DNA of 64,000 nucleotides from JAGDMS01 sp050015455. GTDB lineage: Bacteria; Desulfobacterota; Binatia; HRBIN30. Positions within the stretch are counted from its first letter, which is position 1; each line of letters starts with the position of its first letter. This document shows, one piece after another, positions 59,603-64,000 of this stretch. A program made the translations under genes and the position numbers. The notes below the pieces were generated by a model that saw only the letters and a list, made by a program, of their open reading frames with translations, made no database searches and was not told where the DNA came from. The DNA is taken from NCBI GenBank assembly GCA_050015455.1, contig JBEKBJ010000008.1, positions 15,247-79,246 of the forward strand. Reading direction: 5' to 3'.

Positions 59603-59812
59603 ATGATTGCCATTCGCATTCCGAAAGCCCAGTGGGGAAAAGCCTGGCGCGCGATGGTCGAGCTCGCTCCGGTGCGTCTGGTTGCCGACGATCCGATTTA
59701 CGAAGTACTGCCAGCGCACCTCGAACTGCTCAGCCGGCGTGGGTTCACCTACGAGATTGTCCGGCCGGCTGCAGTGGCGACGCAGGGGAAGCGCCGTGCC
59801 GCGGCCGGTTAG
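59603..59812 (+). CDS. Small conserved-looking hypothetical protein
   Basis: 69 residues, MIAIRIPKAQWGKAWRAMVE followed by LAPVRLVADDPIYEVLPAHL, then a basic end. GAGGAG lies nine bases before the ATG. The next gene begins inside its end, so the two form a unit. I do not recognise a named family; the compact alpha/beta pattern could be an antitoxin-like or small regulatory protein. Confidence 0.55.
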   Translation: MIAIRIPKAQWGKAWRAMVELAPVRLVADDPIYEVLPAHLELLSRRGFTYEIVRPAAVATQGKRRAAAG

Positions 59813-60131
59813 AAGCATCGAGATATACTTGCCGCTGGAGGACAACGGCGGCCGACCCATCGCCGAGTCGAAATACGTTCGGCTCCAGGCGGAGCTGCTG
59901 AGACAGTTCGGCGGTGTGACCTCGACCCAGCGACAGTTCCCTTTGCAGGGCCTGTGGCAAGCGGCTGGCCGGGTGTACCAGGATCGCGTTGTGGTCTTCG
60001 GCGTCATGGACTTCCGGGCGGTACCCTCAGGGCCGGTGATTCAGTATCTTGAGCGCTTGAAGTTGCGCCTCAAACGGCAATTCGTCCAACTCGATGTCCT
60101 GATCACCGTACAAGAACTGGTTGCGATTTGA
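59796..60131 (+). CDS. Hypothetical protein
   Basis: 111 residues from a GTG that overlaps the previous gene by 17 bases. It contains SIEIYLPLEDNGGRPIAESK, then RLQAELLRQFGGVTSTQRQF and VYQDRVVVFGVMDF, then an amphipathic helix. The pattern looks like a conserved small protein that I cannot name. The overlap with its neighbour suggests a two-gene module. Confidence 0.6.
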   Translation: MPRPVRSIEIYLPLEDNGGRPIAESKYVRLQAELLRQFGGVTSTQRQFPLQGLWQAAGRVYQDRVVVFGVMDFRAVPSGPVIQYLERLKLRLKRQFVQLDVLITVQELVAI

Positions 60132-60511
60132 TCGAGCCTGTACCTTCGTTGCCCCTCGTTCAGAACCTCCACGGGTCAGACTGGAAGGCTCATCTAAACG
60201 CTTCCCTCAGTCGCTTGACCCTGTCGATGCTGATGACGGGCCGCAACAGCATCACTGGCGCCTTGGCGCTTCAGCCACGTGGCAGTTGTGGACGGAAGCG
60301 TAGCACTTGCGCGGCGACCATTGCGTTGCCAAGGGAAAAAGAGATATGGCAGCTGCGAGGTTGACTAGCCCTGGAGGCAGTTTTTGAAGGCTCTCAGCTC
60401 CATATCGGGACGTGCATCAACGCCATTTGTGTGGACCTGTTCAACCCTGTTTGAAGTTGACGGCCGACTCGTGTTATGGGCTGAGGCGGCAAGAGAGGGG
60501 GTCAGGAGACA
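60132..60511. other. Gap without a supported gene
   Basis: About 380 bases. A 78-codon open frame exists at 60128-60364, but its composition is not protein-like and no ribosome site supports it. GAGGCGGCAAGAGAGGGG near the end is likely the ribosome site of the next gene. Confidence 0.4.
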
Positions 60512-61066
60512 ATGAGGAAGAGAGCATTGCGGTGCAGCAGCTTAGGACTGGCTCTGCTTCTGCAATGTCTCGCTCTTCCCTCGCGCGCCCTGGCGTGCGT
60601 CTTGGGCACCTGCACCGAGTCAGCGTTGGATGCCTGTCTCCCGGGCGGCGAGAGTTTCACCGGCACTGTGACCTTCAGCTGCGGTGGCGCCGCCACGATT
60701 GCCGTCACCAACACCAAGACCATTAGCGCCGACACCACCATTGACGGCGGGAGTCTAATCACGATCAGCGGCGGGAACAGCGTGACGGCCTTCAACGTGG
60801 AGGGCCTCAAGACTGCCGTCACGTTCACGGTCCAGAACCTGACCATCGCCAACGGCAATAGCGCGGGCGAAGGCGGCGGCGGCATCTCCAGCAGCGGCGG
60901 CAGCTGGAGCTGGGTCAACACCGGCCTGAACGGCAATGCCCTCTACGTCTACGCGCTGCGTTCTGGAGCACTGAGATGGGAATCGCCCTTACATACGATG
61001 AAGACGCCAGCTCGCTTCGTCAACGAGAACACTGTTGTCGTCGGATCAGACGACCAAGCCGGGTAG
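60512..61066 (+). pseudogene. Truncated beta-helix (CSLREA-like) protein with a foreign end
   Basis: 184 residues. A signal peptide (LGLALLLQCLALPSRALA) is followed by the start of a secreted beta-helix protein (TFSCGGAATIAVTNTKTISA, FTVQNLTIANGNSAGE). After about residue 130 the sequence changes to YVYALRSGALRWESPLHTMK and then VVVGSDDQ, which resembles one blade of a quinoprotein-like (PQQ) propeller. The joined product is far shorter than either family, so this is a broken or fused gene; another beta-helix piece lies at about 62.3 kb. Confidence 0.6.
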
Positions 61067-61112
61067 GACCGGTTGGTCACGTGCCGTCCGTGAGTTCATA
61101 AATGGGGGCGCC

Positions 61113-62129
61113 ATGAAGAAACTCGTTCTGCTGCTGGCCGTAGTGCTCCTTGCCCTTGTCGGGTTTGTCATCGTAGGGCCGTTTTGGACGATGCATCAGA
61201 TCAAGCAAGGCATCGAACGAGATGACCCTGAACTCCTCTCCGAAAACATTGATTTCCCGGCGCTGCGCCAGAACCTCAAGGAACAGTTTAGCGCGCAGAT
61301 GATGAAGAAATCGGCAGCCGAACTCCAGAATAACCCTTTTGGCGTTCTTGGCGCCGCGTTGGCTTCGAACCTCGTCGACGGACTTGTGGACTCGTTCGTC
61401 ACACCGGCTGCGCTAGCGATGCTTATGGAGGGAAAGAAGCCAGGGGACATGACAGGAATCAGAGGTACTGAACCAACTGACCTGCCGGGCCCGCATGAGG
61501 CGACGGTTCCTGCCCCACACGGTTTTGTAAACGACTTTGCGCACGTGCTCGACCGCGGGACGGTGGATGCACTCACACGGCTGATTGGACAGTTGCAACA
61601 GAAGACCGGCGCGGAGATAGCTGTCGTCACCGTCGACAGCACGGCGCCACTGTCCGCCTTCGACTACGCCATGAAGATCGCCGAGAGCTGGAAGCCCGGC
61701 GCCAAAGGCAAAGATAACGGCGTGGTCTTTCTCGTGGCGGTGAAGGATCGCCAAATGTACATCCTTACCGGAAGCGGGGCCGTGCGGGCGCTGCCGGACG
61801 CCCGCGTCGGAGAGATCCGCGACCGCCTCATCCGGCCCCGCCTCGGCCAAGGCGACTATGCAGGAGGTATCCGTGCTGCCACGGAGGAGATGGCTGCCGC
61901 GCTGGCCGCGGAGTACGGCGTGACGGTCGAGGTTGTTCAGCCCGTACAGCAACCATCCCGGGAACATGCAGAGCTGTTCAAAGGCGCCAGCTACTCCTTT
62001 GATTCGGCCAGCAAGTTCTCCATACGGGTGCCGGGCGAACAAGGTCAAGAAATAAGATTTGTGCTTACCCGGGACGGTCTTGCTTGGAAGCTTACCAATA
62101 TCGTGATCCTGATGCAGGCCAGGTCCTAA
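61113..62129 (+). CDS. DUF2939 protein with a TPM domain inserted
   Basis: A 338-residue membrane-anchored protein. Residues 1-125 are the first part of a DUF2939 domain: one membrane helix, IDFPALRQNLKEQFSAQM and NPFGVLGAALASNLVDGL. Residues about 140-290 are a TPM (Psb32/TPM_phosphatase) domain: GFVNDFAHVLDRGTVDALTR, AEIAVVTVDS, NGVVFLVAVKDR. Residues about 305-338 return to DUF2939, ending RFVLTRDGLAWKLTNIVIL. The TPM domain thus interrupts DUF2939. GGGGG precedes the ATG at 61113. The TPM domain should face the periplasm. Confidence 0.8.
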   Translation: MKKLVLLLAVVLLALVGFVIVGPFWTMHQIKQGIERDDPELLSENIDFPALRQNLKEQFSAQMMKKSAAELQNNPFGVLGAALASNLVDGLVDSFVTPAALAMLMEGKKPGDMTGIRGTEPTDLPGPHEATVPAPHGFVNDFAHVLDRGTVDALTRLIGQLQQKTGAEIAVVTVDSTAPLSAFDYAMKIAESWKPGAKGKDNGVVFLVAVKDRQMYILTGSGAVRALPDARVGEIRDRLIRPRLGQGDYAGGIRAATEEMAAALAAEYGVTVEVVQPVQQPSREHAELFKGASYSFDSASKFSIRVPGEQGQEIRFVLTRDGLAWKLTNIVILMQARS

Positions 62130-62269
62130 TAATGCGGTTGCACGCGATGGCGCGGGTAGCGGCTGTTGGTCTTGCACACGTTACTCTCTCGGGGGCAGCC
62201 ACCATCTGTGGGTGGTTGCATAGCCCGGTCATCGGCTTACCCGCTCCGCAATGGGGGTATCCGCACTGA

Positions 62270-62423
62270 CCGGTTCTACTTGTCACCAACAGCACCTTCT
62301 CCGGCAATAACGCGAGCGACGGCGGCGGCATCCGGCGACGCGAACCACGACAACCAGATCACCGTCGATGAGATCCTCACAGCGGTGAACAACGCGCTGA
62401 ACGGATGCGTGCAGAGCCCGTGA
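62270..62423 (+). pseudogene. Beta-helix and dockerin-type remnant
   Basis: Starting near 62270 one frame reads VTNSTFSGNNASDGGGI, a beta-helix repeat. It then shifts frame to GDANHDNQITVDEILTAVNN followed by ALNGC and a stop, a dockerin-type Ca2+-binding end. The two segments are in different frames, so it is a decayed gene end, probably part of the gene that starts at 60512. Confidence 0.6.
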
Positions 62424-62603
62424 GGAGTGAGGCGTCAGGGGTTCGCTACGAACTCCTCCGGCCGAAGCTGTTCGGGCGCGAGGCCGGCACCCGGTCCTTA
62501 CAAGACATGCCGGGGCGCACCAATATCTGGGCGCGTCCCTATGACGGTGGAAACTGGGAGCGAGATAGATCATGATGGGAACTGTGGCCGGGAGCTGATG
62601 CCT

Positions 62604-62855
62604 ATGAGCACGATCCAAGTCGACGTCCCAGACGAAGTTCTGATCAGCCTGAAGGAAACGCCTGACACGCTACCCCGCGAACTGCGCATTCTCGCGGCCG
62701 TCAAACTGTTTGAGATCGGCAAGCTCTCGTCCGGGCGCGCGGCGCAGTTGGCCGGCATGTCCCGCGTCGAGTTTCTCTCGGCGCTCGGTCGTTACCAGGT
62801 GTCGCCGTTCGCACTAACGCCCGGGCAGCTGGAACGCGACGTCAGCAATGCCTGA
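62604..62855 (+). CDS. UPF0175-family antitoxin
   Basis: An 83-residue protein. It begins TIQVDVPDEVLISLKETPD and has AVKLFEIGKLSSGRAAQLAG with MSRVEFLSAL, the helix-turn-helix pattern of UPF0175. Such proteins pair with DUF3368 PIN-like toxins. GGGAG lies nine bases before the ATG at 62604. It overlaps the next gene by eight bases. Confidence 0.85.
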   Translation: MSTIQVDVPDEVLISLKETPDTLPRELRILAAVKLFEIGKLSSGRAAQLAGMSRVEFLSALGRYQVSPFALTPGQLERDVSNA

Positions 62856-63342
62856 TACGCGCGTCATCGCCAACACCTCGCCGCTTCTGTACCTTCACCA
62901 AGTTGATTGCTTGGACGTCTTGCAGCAATTGTACGGCACGGTGGTCGTTCCTCCTGCCGTGCGGGAAGAACTCGAAACCGGAAGGAAGCAAGGCGTCGAT
63001 GTGCCTGACGTGGGCAACCTTCCCTGGATCGTAATCCAACCTGTTGCCTCAGCGGCGCTGGTGCCAGTGCTCGTAGATTTGGGACGGGGCGAGGCTGAGG
63101 TCATCGCCTTGGGCTTGGAGACGGGCGGCAGCCTGCTGGTCCTTGATGATCAGCTGGCCCGACGCATCGCGGATCTGCACGGGCTGCAATATACGGGTAC
63201 GCTCGGCCTCCTGGTAAGAGCCAGACAGGCGGGTTATTTGTCATCCGTCGGCGCCGTGGTCGCTGCGCTGCGCCAAAAGGGCATGTGGTTGAGCGACGGG
63301 ATTGTGGAGCATGCCCTCCGATTGTCGGGAGAGCAGCCGTAG
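62848..63342 (+). CDS. DUF3368 PIN-like toxin
   Basis: A 164-residue protein of the DUF3368 branch of the PIN superfamily. It begins VIANTSPLLYLHQVDCLDVL and has VPPAVREELE, then LGRGEAEVIALGLE and LLVLDDQLARRIAD, giving the acidic metal site. The C-terminal GTLGLLVRARQAGYL is a typical end. It is probably a ribonuclease held off by the overlapping UPF0175 antitoxin. Confidence 0.87.
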   Translation: MPDTRVIANTSPLLYLHQVDCLDVLQQLYGTVVVPPAVREELETGRKQGVDVPDVGNLPWIVIQPVASAALVPVLVDLGRGEAEVIALGLETGGSLLVLDDQLARRIADLHGLQYTGTLGLLVRARQAGYLSSVGAVVAALRQKGMWLSDGIVEHALRLSGEQP

Positions 63343-63348
63343 TATTGA

Positions 63349-63534
63349 GGAACGTACCTGGTTACGCGGCATGCTAGTCCCGTCGCCGGCAATGAGATCC
63401 TCACCATGGTTAGCATCGCTCTTGGCAACGCATCGCTGCTCGACTGCGAAGCCGCCGATGGGAACCACGACGGCCAGATCACCGTTGATGAGATCCTCAC
63501 CGCGGTGAACAACGCGCTGGAGGGATGCGGGTGA
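63349..63534 (+). pseudogene. Dockerin-type repeat remnant
   Basis: The frame from 63349 has no start codon and contains two half-repeats: EILTMVSIALGNASLLDC and DGNHDGQITVDEILTAVNN, then ALEGC and a stop. It resembles the remnant at 62.3 kb over about 78 bases. It is the end of a larger, lost secreted protein, left just after the PIN-like toxin gene. Confidence 0.6.
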
Positions 63535-63701
63535 GGCAGGTGACGGGTGTCGCGGGTCAGGTGCCGGGGCGGATGATTTCTGATTGCGGAGTGTGTTACG
63601 CGGCGGCCAGGCGCTGGGTGTCTCCCTTCTGCCTGGCGGGCAACCGCACGGCTTGACGGCGGCCAGGGGATCGTCCTACCTTCGTGACTGGTGAAGCGCC
63701 G

Positions 63702-63950
63702 ATGGCCACAGAGGCGAATGCCGTGCGGGAACTGAGCGCCCGATTCAAAGCGTTACGGCCTACGGATCAGCTCCGTCTGCTGCGCAAAGTGTTGACGCCG
63801 CAGTTGCGGCTGCGTCTGGCGGTGGAGCGCCTGTGGAAGCGAACAGGGGACCGCGACCCTCGCCTGATTGCCCGCGCCGTGAGCGCTGCCCGCCGGGATG
63901 CACAGCGTGAGCACGCGAAAAAGCGGTCTGCGGGCTGTTCTCGACAGTAA
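63702..63950 (+). CDS. Small helical protein, candidate antitoxin
   Basis: 82 residues from the ATG at 63702. It is a helical, basic protein (ELSARFKALRPTDQLRLLRK, then LRLRLAVERLWKRT). It overlaps the next frame, a PIN-domain protein, by 53 bases, which is a common layout for toxin-antitoxin pairs. The family is not recognised. A GTG start at 63684 is possible. Confidence 0.6.
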   Translation: MATEANAVRELSARFKALRPTDQLRLLRKVLTPQLRLRLAVERLWKRTGDRDPRLIARAVSAARRDAQREHAKKRSAGCSRQ

Positions 63951-64000
63951 CATCCTCGCGCGATTCCTGCTGACGCCGTGTGGTTTCAGCGGGCGGCTGC
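63898..64000 (+). CDS. PIN-domain toxin, N-terminal part (cut by window edge)
   Basis: The ATG at 63898 opens a frame reading LRAVLDSNILARFLLTPCGF and then SGRL to the window end. VLDSNIL is the first acidic strand of a COG1569-type PIN domain. It overlaps the candidate antitoxin. A GTG at 63907 is an alternative start. Only about 34 residues are visible. Confidence 0.6.
   Translation, partial: MHSVSTRKSGLRAVLDSNILARFLLTPCGFSGRL

Noticed and set aside
60128..60364. 78-codon frame between the hypothetical pair and the beta-helix gene
   Set aside because: Non-protein-like composition and no ribosome site.
1..64000. Search by eye for tRNA or rRNA genes
   Set aside because: No cloverleaf-like segment with a convincing T-loop or rRNA core sequence was found. 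A tRNAscan or Infernal run would be decisive.

Overview
The window is high-GC bacterial DNA with closely packed genes on both strands. The gene set points to a Gram-negative, aerobic or facultative, free-living bacterium: an outer-membrane porin, an RlpA-type lytic transglycosylase, lipoproteins, NagZ, haem O synthase, a GPAT of the PlsB type and a phasin. Long Thr/Pro-rich secreted proteins with dockerin-like DGxxxxxD repeats, tandem WS/DGAT acyltransferases, DUF6502/DUF5666 pairs and zinc-ribbon/cyclase/ATPase regulators fit the former Deltaproteobacteria, for example the Desulfobacterota or Binatota. That placement is inference from gene content; no rRNA or tRNA gene was found.

Layout. 0-11 kb: the 5' part of aroE, a GT39-type membrane glycosyltransferase, a Crp/Fnr regulator downstream of a large class III cyclase-ATPase, a GNAT protein, mtnA, nagZ and a Rieske ferredoxin. 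11-16 kb: an O6-alkylguanine methyltransferase, a porin and an arsR-acr3-arsC operon with overlapping stop and start codons. 16-23 kb: an AbrB/PIN toxin-antitoxin pair, a carotenoid/retinol-type desaturase divergent from a TetR regulator with a readable operator and promoter, an ABM monooxygenase with an iron-type alcohol dehydrogenase, a multi-cluster Fe-S protein, and several gene remnants including two inverted pieces of a ClC chloride channel. 23-35 kb: a Cys-rich secreted protein, a DUF6502-DUF5666 pair, a CPA2 antiporter, hydrolases, a c-di-AMP (ydaO-type) riboswitch ahead of rlpA, a phasin and a 923-residue repeat protein.

35-59 kb is mostly housekeeping and lipid metabolism: RNase G, HNH nuclease, rtcA, a methyltransferase, ctaB, an exported bifunctional-nuclease/PDZ lipoprotein, plsB, a class V aminotransferase, two MFS carriers, a thiolase, an M1 aminopeptidase, two adjacent WS/DGAT genes, an acyl-CoA dehydrogenase and sixA. 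PlsB, the WS/DGAT pair, the acyl-CoA dehydrogenase, the thiolase and the phasin together suggest fatty-acid turnover and storage-lipid formation. 59-64 kb is a patchwork: a broken retropepsin, pieces of beta-helix, quinoprotein-like and dockerin-type proteins, a DUF2939 protein with a TPM domain inserted inside it, and two further PIN-type toxin modules, the last cut by the window edge.

The best candidates for something new are the c-di-AMP riboswitch controlling rlpA, the nested DUF2939/TPM protein, the exported BFN-PDZ lipoprotein, the Cys-rich CxxxC repeat protein, and the WS/DGAT pair in which one partner has lost part of the catalytic motif. No complete prophage, CRISPR array, intact insertion sequence or clear multi-gene defence island was seen.
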